Shown piece after piece: positions 53,314 to 64,000 of a stretch of DNA of 64,000 nucleotides. The position numbers and the translations under genes were made by a program. How positions within the stretch are numbered: the first letter of the stretch is position 1; each line of letters begins with the position of its first letter. Under the pieces are notes generated by a model. It was not told where the DNA came from, did no database searches, and saw only the letters and a program-made list of their open reading frames with translations. This DNA is from Exophiala sp. HKRS030 (Eukaryota > Ascomycota > Eurotiomycetes > Chaetothyriales > Herpotrichiellaceae). The stretch covers positions 372,001-436,000 of the forward strand of contig JAHWDD010000009.1 in NCBI GenBank assembly GCA_023897205.1. Direction: 5' to 3'.

Positions 53314-55033
53314 CTAATCGCTCACTGCCACCGGCTTGACCTCCGCACTTATCGGCGCCTTGATATCTGATGTTGCCGATCCGCTGGTGTTGGGTTGCTT
53401 GTACTCTTGCGTAAAGTCGTGCATGATGTTATTGATACCCTGGATTGAGACAAGTAGCACCATAACAGTCAGTCCTTTGATTCTAGTGTAGACGGTAGGT
53501 TTCGGAACCAGCAGCGCGAGTAAGGACTTACCGAAACCATCTTTGCAACTGCATCTGGATCTTGCATCGTGTCCATGTTTTGGAATAGAGGATCTTCCTT
53601 CAATGCGACGTCTGGATCTTGTAGTAAATGTTTCAAATTTTGAGTGGACACTGGGTCGATGATCTCCTTGTACATCTTCCTTCTGACTTCACTGTACCGG
53701 TCTAGGATACTATCATCCGCCAAACCTTGGTGGACGCCGTTGAGACAGTCGAATAGATTGCCGACATCCACGAGACCTCCCGTGAGGCCTAGTCCACCAC
53801 TGTTGAACCATGTCAGTCGCCATGATCACACCTGGCCAGAATACTTGGCTCGAAATGAAACATCAAAAAGGGGGAAAGGAATTCAACATACAATGGATTA
53901 CACAAATGGGCGGCATCAGCTGCGAGAAGGAATCGACCGACTTTGAAACTCTGTGCGCATCGTTGGTGGATCTTGTACGGGTTGAGTGAGACCAATTTGT
54001 AGTCCTTGGGCTCCGGGTTGCCTGGTAGAATCTTGCGGAATTTCTCCGGTTGACGTGCCTCATATTCCTCCTTGGTCAGACCGACTTTCTCTCCGTAGCT
54101 GACACGATATAAGCCATCTTTTTGTAGCAGGGCAATGAGAGCAAAGTTCTCAGGGTCGACAATGAACGCGCCTTGACCCCACCCAAATTTGCTTATGTCG
54201 TAGTATACCTAGATCAAGATCCGCACATTAGATTGCAACTATAGTTGAAAAGAAAGAAAATCATCATATGAAACAGAAGATGATCGAACAGCATAACACA
54301 TACACATGACACACACACACGCGGGGCGAAGAGAGGAAATGAGGACAGACGAAAAAGCAAAAAAACTTACGTTGGTGGCAACAATCTGCTCGGGCCATGT
54401 ATATCCAGGAAACTCGTCACCGAATAGCGCTCGTCGAACCGTACTATTCGCCCCGTCACAGCCGACAATGTAATCGGCCTCGAACACCTTCTCACCTTCG
54501 GGTGTGTCGACGTAGACCTTGGCCTTGTCCTGCCCCTGCTCGAGGCGCGTGACTTTGTGAAGATAGTGTATCTTCGCATTCGGTCTCCGGTCGAGATGTT
54601 CGCGCGTCAAGGCGAGAAGTTTACCGAGTGGTAGACCGTGCAGACGACGGTCGTAGGGCACTTTCGACGCATCCATTCGACCAATCAAGGAACCATCGAG
54701 TCGACGCCACGACACCCCGTCTGCCACGACGTAGCCTCGTTCCCGGACCTCGGGAAGGAGTCCGGCTCGCTCGAGTTCACGAACGGCAGGCCAAGGGTAG
54801 AAACTGGCTCGTGGGGAGTCATCGAGAGTGTCGGATGCCTCCAGCAACTCTACGTTGATGCCCGCATTGGCCAAAAGCAGGGCCAATACGCAGCCGGCAG
54901 GACCGGCACCAACGATGATGATCTAATGTTGGTATTTGGTGGTGAGCCATTGTAATAACGTTTCACGGGTACGGAGTCAAAGATCCTTTGGACCGGGGAC
55001 AGAGGGAGAGAAGCATACCTTGGAAAGCGTCAT
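53314..55033 (-). CDS. FAD-dependent aromatic hydroxylase-type monooxygenase, five exons
   Basis: Group A flavin monooxygenase. Exons: 55033-55019, 54922-54371, 54208-53892, 53799-53532 and 53439-53314, 425 residues. The 15-nt first exon (MTLSK) is supported by the ATG at 55033 and by the spliced Rossmann start KIIIVGAGPAG. Other FAD motifs: DYIVGCDGANSTVRR and the GD-type loop [22 protein letters not shown], in which the usual Gly-Asp reads Ala-Ala-Asp-Ala, as in several fungal PHBH-like enzymes. Substrates of this group are phenols and polyketide or terpenoid rings. It lies just beyond the SDR (189 bp, convergent), so P450, SDR and this enzyme form an oxidative trio. Confidence 0.9.
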
Positions 55034-55903
55034 GATTTATTTGCTTCGTATTTGGCTGAGAAACAAGCCTTTTTGGTATTTCCAATGACTTGGATCTTGT
55101 AGTTATGATGTTACCTCTTTTTGCACAAAAACGGTGGAAAAAGGGCTGAAGATCGGGTACAGAAGCGGGTAGGTAGTCAGACGACACAAGGCCAAAGCTC
55201 AGTCGGTGGAAGCTTGATAATTATTGCCGCTGGAAGACTTTTTGTGATTTTCCAATGAGTCTTGTTCAAAGGGTTGGATCAATTACTTCGTACAGTGTCG
55301 TGAGTCTCTTCCTCAATTAATGTTTGCCTGGTCCCGCCACAGGATGAAACGGCCCCATGGCCCCAGGATGTTAGTGGTGCACCTTGGACAGTGGCTGTGA
55401 TAATAATACGGAGTAGCTGCAAGTGGCATGAGAGGCGAACGTACGGAGTAGGGAGCACGGAAACACCCCACATACCCCTTCTCCAAGGGTCCCCAATTCC
55501 CCACATGCAAGGCTGCGGACAAAGGGTTGGGGGAACTGGAAGGCCACACAAAAGACCATAGGATACGGAATTAGACGGCAGGGGCATTCATCTGAGAAAG
55601 TATTAGGATGAAAGCAAAATTGTCATCATACCAACTAGTTTTTGTGATTCTGGATTGTGCCTTCTATATGGCAAATCGTGGATCGACAGAGTAACAGTGT
55701 TGTCTTTGAATTGAATGAATAACTATTGCAAATCACTTTGAATGGAGCACAAGATTCCTCAATAGCTCTAGCCGTCTCTGCAGGACAGAGTGGCGTAGAG
55801 ACAAAGAAAAGAAAGAAATGCACCATGTTGAGATAGTCAGTTGTTCAGCCTTGCCAAGAAATCTGCTCCACGAGACTCGGCATCTTCACCAAAGTTTCCA
55901 CCT
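55034..55903. other. Intergenic region with paired TACGGAGTA repeats
   Basis: About 870 bp with no gene. It is the promoter side of the FAD monooxygenase and 3' side of the secreted tandem-domain protein. Confidence 0.5.
55407..55450. repeat. Two TACGGAGTA copies of a window-wide nonamer
   Basis: Copies at 55407-55415 and 55442-55450. Others, as TACTCCGTA or its complement: 2378, 17828, 19587, 30088, 36992 and 53173. None is in an exon; 30088 is in an intron. Confidence 0.75.
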
Positions 55904-57583
55904 TCATTTTGTTGTTGGCCCTGGGACCACAGAATTTGTGGTAGCTGTTGTTGTCGCAGCTGCTGATGTTGCAGCCGCTGGAGGGTTAAGGGGCTGCAAA
56001 CAAGACCGAACCAATGGGATTGGTTGATCCCGACCTCTCTCCCAGATTAACTCTTGCTGATTGCATTGACCTGGACGAGGGTCAACCCGCCAAATTCTCT
56101 CGATGAAGGGATTTTGCGTGAGCGCGGGGTATTCGACCTTTGCCCAGTGGCTATCAACATGCCATATGTCCGGGGCTCCTTTGGTAAACACGTAGGCATC
56201 TGGATTCAAGGCTGAGGCTGCCAGAGCTTCAAACACACAAAGTCCAAGGATGTGTTGAGGGTCTTCGCCTCCGGTTTTGGCCAGAAATTCATTCAAGTGG
56301 ATCTCAATCCATTCCTGCTGAGCAATAACCCATTCTCGATCGAGGCCGTCTCCCTCGTAGTAGCTATCAATGCTATTGCCTATCATCCACCCTTTACAAT
56401 CCTCAAGAACCCGGTTATCGATTTCTTGACCCAAATTGGTATAAAACCAGACCGATCTCAAAGGTGATGCCATTCCAAAATCCAGCTCGTCTTGGAATCG
56501 GTCTATTATCTCGTCGAGAGTGGGAAGTTCGAAGTCACAATTCCACTGGTGTGTTCCTTCCACGCACTGACGAGATTGCAATCGTTGTAAATGGCCTTGA
56601 GCGCTGGAAATCATGGAAGGAGCAGCTACTGCAGCTGAATTTTCGGGGATTGGCTGGTGTGGAGAGGAAGTGCTAGATCCATAAGCGAGTCCTGACGGCT
56701 GAGCCGATTCGGATATCTGAGCTGATTTCCTGGTCTGGGCCTGTGGTGCTGCTGGAGCATGTTCTAGTGTTTCATGTCGCTTTGCAAGCTCAGCCAGTTC
56801 TGGTACTGGACATTGCCACCCATCAATTGGAGCATCAACTGATCTATCCCACAGCACTTCTCTCTCAGGTGGTACGTAAGAATCTTCCTCATCTTCAGAA
56901 TCCGAGGAGTCTTCCCAATCTGGCATGTTCACTCTCCAGATTCTCTGGATGTTTGAGTTCTGGGTCAGGGCAGGGTATTCAACAGTTGCCCAAGTACTTT
57001 CAGGATCCCAGTCACCACTTTGGGTGAACAGGTAAGCCTCTCTGTTCAGAGATGACATTGAGAGTGCCTGCCAAAGGCATCTGATATACACCGTCGCAGG
57101 GTCTCGGTCGTTAACGTGGTCACCAGGATTACCAAGCGGGAGGAACTCCTGCGGATTGCCGTGGATGAAGTCAAGCTGTGCGTACACCAAGCGCGGGTTG
57201 ATGCCATCGTTCACGTAATAGTTGGATGAACTTGGTAATGTTGGAAACGCTTTCTGGAACCAGTATTTGCACTGCGAGAAGACGAATTGAACCTCCTGTT
57301 CGGTAGGGTTGCGATGAGCACTCCACAACCGGGTATAGAACCAGGGAGTAGCTTCCGATATTGCTCTACCTCCATCAACAGTGTCACGAAAGCGAGCAAC
57401 CATCTGTCCAACACTGGGAAGATTGAAATCACAATCATATTGTCCTGTCTGTGGATCCTTAACGCATTGACGGCGCTCCGAGTCGGTGATATCAAGTGGA
57501 GCAGGTGCTGTGCAAATGAGTTTGGGAATTCCAACGACCAGCAGCATGAACACCAGCACCATGTGGATAAGTGGCAATTTCAT
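55904..57583 (-). CDS. Secreted protein with two copies of an unrecognised domain
   Basis: I do not recognise the family. From the Met at 57583 (MKLPLIHMVL) it has about 559 residues with a clear signal peptide of about 24-30 residues; the frame is open to 57655 but the upstream 24 residues lack secretory character. It contains two homologous units, about residues 38-255 and 345-535. Shared blocks: RQCV ... CDF.LP, PWFYT / VWFYT, a cysteine before W in the next helix (CKYWF / CKGWM), AQ..[FI] with NEFL/QEFL, W.[TK]VEYPALTQN..I.RIWRV, and LWDR / IWER near the end. The linker is acidic (SDSEDEEDS). The tail is Ala/Thr/Ser-rich. The function is unknown; extracellular or wall location is likely. 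Divergent from the mucin-like gene by 543 bp. Confidence 0.85.
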   Translation of the reverse strand: MKLPLIHMVLVFMLLVVGIPKLICTAPAPLDITDSERRQCVKDPQTGQYDCDFNLPSVGQMVARFRDTVDGGRAISEATPWFYTRLWSAHRNPTEQEVQFVFSQCKYWFQKAFPTLPSSSNYYVNDGINPRLVYAQLDFIHGNPQEFLPLGNPGDHVNDRDPATVYIRCLWQALSMSSLNREAYLFTQSGDWDPESTWATVEYPALTQNSNIQRIWRVNMPDWEDSSDSEDEEDSYVPPEREVLWDRSVDAPIDGWQCPVPELAELAKRHETLEHAPAAPQAQTRKSAQISESAQPSGLAYGSSTSSPHQPIPENSAAVAAPSMISSAQGHLQRLQSRQCVEGTHQWNCDFELPTLDEIIDRFQDELDFGMASPLRSVWFYTNLGQEIDNRVLEDCKGWMIGNSIDSYYEGDGLDREWVIAQQEWIEIHLNEFLAKTGGEDPQHILGLCVFEALAASALNPDAYVFTKGAPDIWHVDSHWAKVEYPALTQNPFIERIWRVDPRPGQCNQQELIWERGRDQPIPLVRSCLQPLNPPAAATSAAATTTATTNSVVPGPTTK

Positions 57584-58126
57584 GTTTGTGAGAGCAAACG
57601 TGGGTCGTTGTCTTTGGGTGTGATTGCAAGGTCCTTTCTCTTGACAATGTATCAATTCTTCCCCTGGGGAGGCGTACGAAGGCGTACGAGCGCGTGCGAG
57701 AGATGAAGGATCGTGGGCCTCTCTTGTTCAATCAAGATCAGGAGCTTTGACTGCCGATGATGACAGCAATATCTTGTGCAATGTTCTCTTCTAAAGATCG
57801 CGAACTGAAGAAACAAGTCTGATGAGGTTGTATGCAATGGACAAGACAACAAAGGCAGGAAGTGAACTAGAAACATTCAAGACCACAGTATAACATTTTC
57901 AGCTTTTTCGTCACTGCTTTGAGCTTCAATCCCAAGGGCAGTGTTGATGAGCACCTATAGGCCGGTGTCGCCTCTCCTTCACTGGCAGTCGCGACGAGAC
58001 CTTCACCGGTTCACTTTCAAGTCAACAAGGATACCAAACAGAGTCTTTGCCTTACAACCCTCTCTCTCTGTAGCCATCTAGGTCCTCATACTCATCGCTC
58101 CTGATCAAGCCTTGTCGTCGTTCATA
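57584..58126. promoter_or_regulatory. Divergent promoter of two secreted-protein genes
   Basis: Shared upstream region. It contains GGAGGCGTACGAAGGCGTACGA near 57668-57690, an 11-bp direct repeat of GGCGTACGA. No further sites are recognised. Confidence 0.45.
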
Positions 58127-61100
58127 ATGGCGCGATTTTGGGCATTGATGGTGCTACTTGTGCCATTCATTGCTCTATCTCGTGTCGCAGACGCTGGCTG
58201 GATAGATCGCGCAGTCTACCGCAAGGATGACACCTCTCACCGTGAGCATATGTGGTTCAAGGTCTATGGTTCTATGACAAGCTACTTACAGAAGAACTAG
58301 TTCATGGCCCCTGGCGAGATTGGACTACTGGTGTTATGTCTACGTCGACCTCAGCGCCAACATCCACGTTTGCCTCAATCTCTTCTGGTACCCAATCTTC
58401 GGAAACTGCAACTGTGTCTTCAGGCTCGACTCAAGTCTCAATAGACACAGAATCCTCTACCCCTGCTGCCAGTTCCTCACCGACGCCTAGTTCATTGATT
58501 TCGTCATCAAGGACGGAGACGGGTAGCAGTACAGCAGCCTATTCATCGTCTACTTCGGTTTCGGAGACTACAACAGCCACACAAGGGACACCTTCACATT
58601 CACAGAAAGGGGAAACATCTGCGGGCCTGACAACCTCTAGCTTTTCTTCAACCACTTCCTCGGAAGCTGAAAATGGCTCAGCGTCTTCTTCCTCGAGCAT
58701 CTCGCAGTCAAGCTCAAACACAGTCTCTTCGTCTAGCGTTGAGTCAAGTCAGTCATCTGTCCCAAGTGTAGGCAGCTCAACGTCGAGCCCCTCAACTTCG
58801 AGTACCAGCTCCATAGGCCAGAGCACCACTAGCAGCGCTGCTCCAGCCAGCCCTGCGCAGTCGAGCCAGAGTCAGACTTACTCTTCCAGCTCCACTTCGA
58901 CTTTTGATAATGCTGCAAGTAGGCAAACCTCTGGTTCGAGTACAGACCAGCCAAGCTCTGCATCAAGCACGAGTGGGGCTGCGAATGGCATAGCACCTGA
59001 ATCCTCAAGCACATCTCGCGGAGCATTGTCTTCGACTAGCCAGAGTGAGCCCCAGTCTGCTTCGATATCAGGCAATACTCAATCGCAAGCATTTGGAAGC
59101 ACACAATCGTCTTTATCGATTTCAAGCTCTGCATCACCTGCTTCATCCTCAGGTCGAAACAAATCAAGCTCTACCACAATCGCGCCATCTGCTGCCGTCT
59201 CTTCCGAAACAATTTCCTCGTTCAGCAGTATTGTTCAACAGAGCTCAAGCACGTTCGTCACCGTTTTGAAGACGACAATCATAATCCAGTCAACGTCGGG
59301 CCAATCATCTGGCACAGGTTCATCGTCTCAGACCTCGAAAAATTTTAGCTTGCAGCTTCCAGTCTTGTCAAATCAGAAGAGTGTCTCGCCAGAATCTTCG
59401 GGTTCTCCAGCGACCTCGTCGACCCCCTGGGCGTTTGGCATACCGTCCTCCATGATCGTCGTAACGTCTCTGGCTGGTACTTGGTCTACGTCTTCACCGC
59501 CATCAATGACAAGTGGAAGTGCCTTTCCCATCGTAATGCCTGCCACATTCACTCCCACAACGCGTTGTGCCTTTGATGCCAGACCCGTCTGCGTCCTATC
59601 GGGAAACTCCTTCACAAACATTCCAAGCTTTACTGCGGCCCCAAGTGATCTCTACTGCGCCTGCCCATCATGTTGGCTTGGACAGTGGTGTGGGCAGATT
59701 ATTAGGCCAACAAATGGACTTACCTGTCCCCCTTTCTGGGCATGTGCAATGACTGTACCGTCGGGAGCCTCGACTGCCACATTGTCTATCCCATCTGGAG
59801 TAACCCAAATCACGGGTACACTGCCAGATTGGAATATCACAGTGGCAAAAATCACAAGAACAGATGGCCAACTCGGTACAGGTTCTGTGTCTTGGACCGC
59901 GGACCTAGAAACAAGCAGCAGACTGAGAGACAATGGTGTGAAGGTCGTCTTTCCTTTCTATGTTTGGAAATGCAGCGGGGCTCTATGTGCCGATGGTGAA
60001 TCTGGCGGAGGAAATGTAAACATTCTTGATTGCCTCTTCAAGTTCCTGTGCCCGAACCCTAGCAACCACGGTTGGGAATTTCCACCGGTAAGTTCCATGC
60101 GGACGAGGTACCTGATGAAGGCAGTGCTAATCATACAAAGATCCCATATCCACCACCAGTTCCGCCAGCGTCAATGACTTACCTCACAGAAAGTACTACA
60201 GTCCCGGGCTTTGGGGATGATTCGTCCAGGATGGCTTCTTCAACCGGTTCTTCCAGTTCATCGAGCTCATCTTGTTCCCCCGCAACAGTATCATCCTGCG
60301 ATGTCACATGCCCAGCGTCTGTTCTCAGCCCGTCCACAACTACTATCACAAGCGCTTGTTCGACAATTTGCCACACAATCACGGCTTGTTCAACGACAGG
60401 AACGGTCTTTACGACAGTAACTCGATCAGCTTGCTCATCTACTAATTGGTGGGAGGACGCTACCATTCAGAGCTCTGCCGACAAGTGGGCCTCAAAATTC
60501 CCTCCATTTCGGTTCCCTTCTGACAACACGTCCATTGCGATAAGTGTGCCCAATGCCACATTTTCTTCTTCAACGATAATCGAGTCGAGGCTTTCGTCCC
60601 AGACCGAGTCCGTGATTCCATCTATTATCGGTTCCACAACTTTGTCGAAGAGCAGCTCCACTACTTCATCTATTGGCGGTTCTACAGCCTCGTCCGAGAC
60701 CGGTCCCACAACTTCATCAAAACTCGGATTCACAAGTACGAGCTTCCGATCATCCACTATGTCAAGCGAATCTGCAAGCAAAGCTTCCTCGACAAGTAAT
60801 CAGCTGACAACAATTACTGGTCTTGGAGTTAACCCTTCGAAGAGTTTGTACTACGTTGAGACGTGCGTCGAAAATGCGGAGCCCCATCGCGGAACCTGCA
60901 CTGGATCCATCGCAACTGAAACATCGTGGTCCTGGACAACACCTGCGGCAACTGCATACAATGCCTGTGCAACTTGGGTGGCGCCTGTGGAAAGTCGAGC
61001 GGCTTGGGCAACAGGTGGAATGAGACGCTGCGTTCTTCCTGTAGAAACAAACGTGCCAAAGCCATGGCCAACAGATGGTCCCATCTCTCCCTTTTCGCCT

Positions 61101-61622
61101 TTCGATCCCACAGAAGTTAGCATACTGGCCGGCATGTTCTGCCAGGAGCTCGAAGATCAGTCCATCATTTTAGTCGAGGGCCCCCTTGGGGCCGAGGCCC
61201 CTTTTGGGACGACGGGTTGGTCTCAACCGCGTGACCAGCTCGGCGAATGCAAGAGGTATTCCGAAGATGTATACCGAAAATCGCTTGAAGCAAGCGGTGG
61301 AGGAACTCAGTACTCTCTACAAGGACGAAACATAACCATCAGTCTTGCTTGGGACAATGATGGTTGCCAAGTAGCGCTTGAACCGACGCCGTATAGAGCG
61401 GTCAATTTCGGAACGTATGGAGTGCAAAACTGCCAATCGATGTTTGTCAACAATACCATCAATGCCTGCAAACTGAGCAATCAGTATCTCCACGACACGA
61501 ATTTGGGCAAGTTTACTTCTGTCGGTGGTATTTACTGGGAAAATTGCTTACGCTGGACAATTGTAGCCATTGAGGATTCTCTGGCTCCTCCTGACACCCT
61601 GTTTGGGTATTCCTGGGGTTGA
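58127..61622 (+). CDS. Large mucin-like secreted Ser/Thr-rich protein, three exons
   Basis: Exons 58127-58241, 58292-60087 and 60141-61622 give about 1130 residues. Signal peptide at residues 1-23 (MARFWALMVLLVPFIALSRV). Residues about 60-430 are almost entirely Ser/Thr with Ala, Gln and Pro, suited to dense O-glycosylation. A Cys-containing region follows at about 430-620 (CACPSCWLGQWCGQII, CPPFWACAMTVPSGAS, CLFKFLCPNPSNHGW), a second Cys/Ser/Thr tract (VSSCDVTCPAS, CSTICHTITACSTTG), another Ser/Thr zone, and a C-terminal domain from about 880 with cysteines and NITISLAWDNDGCQV. No GPI signal or catalytic motif was seen. The role is unknown; cell-surface or adhesion-type function is inferred from architecture. 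Introns of 50 and 53 nt are firm: both restore frame. Confidence 0.8.
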
Positions 61623-62354
61623 CCTCGAAATTTGATCCACGCAGTAATTCTTGAAACCATTCATCAGTCATGACCTGGTAGAATAGGATTTCTGGGTGAA
61701 AGAAGGAGAGAAATTGATTTCCCATGCATGGCTGTGACTCGGGAGTATGGAGAACGGACAAAAGTGTTTTCGAGAGTATGATGAGGCCAATGCATATTGG
61801 AATCCAAGGCCATTTGTGTTTTATCCATTCATTTCACAAAGAGAAAATCATGGAGATAGACAAAAAATGTTCCATCAATGCTCCAGGCTTCTGTTTGTGC
61901 TTCCTGTACTCGTATCGCGTTTTATCTCGTAGTTTTTCCCCAGAACTTCTTGGTAAATCATGAGCTCCTTACGACCTTCACCTTTTCCCACGATTCTTTC
62001 TCGCTTAGTTGGTAGTTGAGGAGTACTATTTCCATTTAAGAAGATATCAGCGGTTTCTAGTGTGTCTTCGAAAATGCTTTTTAAGCCTCCATGTCTGACG
62101 GGGAATCTTGGACCGAGAATATGTGCACAGGACAATGAACTTGAGGAGAGCGGAAGGGGGGCAAGTAGGGACAAGGGGCGAAAGGGAAAGTCCTGTTGCT
62201 GACCTGCCTCATAATTGTTCCCAGGTACGTTGTCATTTGCCATGTCATGATCCATGTGAGTGTCGGATTGGCCAAAGAAAGTCAGAAGAAATAGTAAGCA
62301 AGGGGACAAGCATGTTGACACTGGCAATAGCAACTGTCCTGTACTGGACGTATC
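61623..62354. other. Convergent intergenic region
   Basis: 3' side of both flanking genes. A - frame 61875-62333 (152 codons) opens with a hydrophobic, secretory-like stretch, but its body is low-complexity and it overlaps other weak frames; not called as a gene. Confidence 0.5.
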
Positions 62355-63476
62355 TCATTTCTGACTAGATAACAAACTACCGTATGTCGCGGCCAACCTC
62401 GATTTCAAGTATTGGCCGGCCGTCAATGTCGATAGCGTCTCACGATCCGCAACACCTCCTCCGTACCCCACGACCTCTCCTTTGAAACCTGTAGTTCTCT
62501 CTTCTACCAGTCGTGATGGCATTGGCACCAGTACTATATCATCCGCCGGCTCCACGAATATCGCGATTGAAAACCTGTCACCCGGGACATCGGTGTCGTG
62601 TGACAGAGGAGGAGGTGGAACAATGACGCGATGGACAGTCGATTTGAGAAGCCCGTTGGTCCAATAACTCAAGATATCACCTATATTCACCACGATGGGC
62701 GGGAAGGTCCTGGAATGATAATCTTCCGGGAACACTGGCACGCTCGCCCACGTTTCTCCGTCTGGGGAGAGGATCTCAAGGCCAGGCTGTCCCGGCCGCG
62801 TGAAAAGAAGGGTCATACTGCCATAGTCCGAGTGCGCCCCCGCTCGGATATCAACCTCGGGATTGTAGTCGGAATCTTGAGGGAGCATTGGATAATGCAG
62901 GAACCGTGAAGCTTGCGGCGCACAGTCGTGAAACCGGACGAGCCAGTCGACATCTTCCATTTCAAGGCCCAATGCAATGAGTCGAAGGACACGGGTGGCT
63001 GTGCTGCGACACCTGGCGTGAAAGTCTTGGAGAGTCTGGTCGTTGGTTTGAAATGCAGAAGGAATGGGCTGGCGCCACTGTCCCGTGGTTGGATTTGGCT
63101 CGGCCAAGTTGAAGGCCTGTTTGAAGTCCCCTCGTTGATGTTTTGAAGGATCGAGGCTTTCAATGTGCATTCCGACAAAGCCACGGTTGTCCTTGATTTT
63201 GCAATGGTCCTTCTCGTACGCCGACGCCTCCATGAAAAAGGTTCGCGAGATATCAAATACTCGATCAACAATATCTTCATTGAGATCGTATCCTGACCTG
63301 TCCCCTCCGTTGTCTGGGTCCGGGGAGCCCGCAATCCACAGGAATCCCCATTTTGCCGCTGCCTCGACAAGTTCTTTTCCTAGCTTGGGTGTCTCGTGTG
63401 AGATGTCAAAGAGAGGTAGGTCAATCGTCTCCCCGGAGGAGCTTTTCGCCTCATGAGGTATTGTAGCTGATGGCAT
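62355..63476 (-). CDS. 2-oxoglutarate/Fe(II)-dependent dioxygenase (isopenicillin-N-synthase-like)
   Basis: Non-heme iron oxygenase of the 2OG-Fe(II) / IPNS-like family, with N-terminal DIOX_N and C-terminal 2OG-FeII_Oxy domains. Single exon, 373 residues. Iron ligands: His and Asp in AHSDYGSMTLLF and the distal His in KSTVHRVI; the 2OG-binding arginine is in DRFSIAIFVEP. The N-terminal LPLFDISHE and the WGFLWIAGSP strand are family-typical. Substrates vary from plant-hormone-like and alkaloid scaffolds to peptides and cannot be told by sequence. It is the last gene in the window; no clear partner is visible. Confidence 0.93.
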   Translation of the reverse strand: MPSATIPHEAKSSSGETIDLPLFDISHETPKLGKELVEAAAKWGFLWIAGSPDPDNGGDRSGYDLNEDIVDRVFDISRTFFMEASAYEKDHCKIKDNRGFVGMHIESLDPSKHQRGDFKQAFNLAEPNPTTGQWRQPIPSAFQTNDQTLQDFHARCRSTATRVLRLIALGLEMEDVDWLVRFHDCAPQASRFLHYPMLPQDSDYNPEVDIRAGAHSDYGSMTLLFTRPGQPGLEILSPDGETWASVPVFPEDYHSRTFPPIVVNIGDILSYWTNGLLKSTVHRVIVPPPPLSHDTDVPGDRFSIAIFVEPADDIVLVPMPSRLVEERTTGFKGEVVGYGGGVADRETLSTLTAGQYLKSRLAATYGSLLSSQK

Positions 63477-64000
63477 CTTCGTCGAGTACTGGGACGTTCA
63501 AGAATATCACGATGCGATTCCAAGTCGAAGTCTCCGAACGTCACCTTCCTGGCGTGGATTCGACTTATCTCTCGAGAAAGCTCCCACTACCACTTCCATA
63601 CACGGACATTGTCCATAACGGACAGGCCTGAAGGCAAACGGTCGGCGCCGCCCGAATACAGATTGATAAGGGACATCCCAGGCCTCTTCTCGGATGAGAA
63701 ACCAGCGAGGTTCTTCATGTCCTCGTATACAAATTTATCAAACACTGACTGCCTTGTATCGTCAAGACAGGGCTCCGGTCAACGATAGTCCGGTTTTGCG
63801 AGAGTGCAAACCACAGACTCGGTATAATTCGTACCTGGTAGGATAGTGACCACATTGGCAAATCGCTATCTGTGACCGACCTGACATATTTGAATGTTGA
63901 ACCAGAATACATTCTAGAATTTGAAGTCCCCACAAAAGAGACATTACCTAACATGACTGAAATCATGACCTTTTCAGGACTAGACACTCTCGGCGTCCCC
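63477..64000. other. Right end of window, no gene seen
   Basis: Promoter side of the dioxygenase. Frames here are short and overlap on both strands; the 90-codon - frame at 63715-63987 has no features. Confidence 0.5.

Noticed and set aside
61875..62333. 152-codon - frame with signal-peptide-like start
   Set aside because: Body is low complexity, in a convergent intergenic region, and no family was recognised; not enough to call.
1..64000. tRNA, rRNA, CRISPR, insertion sequence or bacterial origin features
   Set aside because: No convincing tRNA A/B boxes, repeat-spacer array, transposase or origin was seen; the DNA is eukaryotic.

Overview
The window is nuclear DNA of a filamentous ascomycete (Pezizomycotina). 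It has short 45-125 nt introns with GT-AG borders, Zn(II)2Cys6 activators, fungus-only proteins (Mdm10, Trs85, LYC1-type acetyltransferase) and large secreted Ser/Thr-rich proteins. The overall look, including recurrent intergenic TACTCCGTA, suits Eurotiomycetes or Chaetothyriales, but that placement is an inference. No tRNA, rRNA, CRISPR array or intact transposon was seen. All exon coordinates were worked out by hand from splice consensus and reading-frame continuity; no transcript or database evidence was available.

Layout. (1) 0.7-12.2 kb, accessory and catabolic: a Zn2Cys6 regulator, an MFS transporter with a frameshifted tail and a GC-AG intron, an M20 amidohydrolase and an aldehyde dehydrogenase, all on +, followed on - by a LYC1-type acetyltransferase with a polyglutamine insert and a threonine aldolase-like PLP enzyme. 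(2) 12.7-20.7 kb, mostly housekeeping: NTF2-like protein, Trs85, Rad18, CHMP7 and a DUF829/TMEM53-like protein. (3) 21.3-38.0 kb, accessory: a divergent MFS exporter and Zn2Cys6 pair, then enoyl-CoA hydratase/isomerase, a malonyl-CoA-synthetase-like ligase, a Dal5-type anion permease, an FAD monooxygenase, a second Zn2Cys6 regulator and a cupin. This looks like an uptake, hydroxylation, CoA-activation and hydration/isomerization module. Its ligase/permease divergent promoter carries a cluster of the 11-mer GCGGATATAGA and close variants. (4) 38.4-47.4 kb, housekeeping: Mdm10, UDP-glucose 4-epimerase, Esf1 and a 4E-T-like eIF4E-binding protein. (5) 48.3-55.0 kb, oxidative accessory island: NTF2-like protein, a nine-exon P450 with a 13-nt microexon, a divergent short-chain dehydrogenase and an aromatic-hydroxylase-type FAD monooxygenase. 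(6) 55.9-61.6 kb: a secreted protein built of two copies of an unrecognised domain, divergent from a 1130-residue mucin-like secreted protein. (7) 62.4-63.5 kb: a 2-oxoglutarate/Fe(II) oxygenase.

The best candidates for undescribed biology are the catabolic module of region 3 with its shared promoter motif, and the tandem-domain secreted protein paired with the mucin-like protein in region 6.
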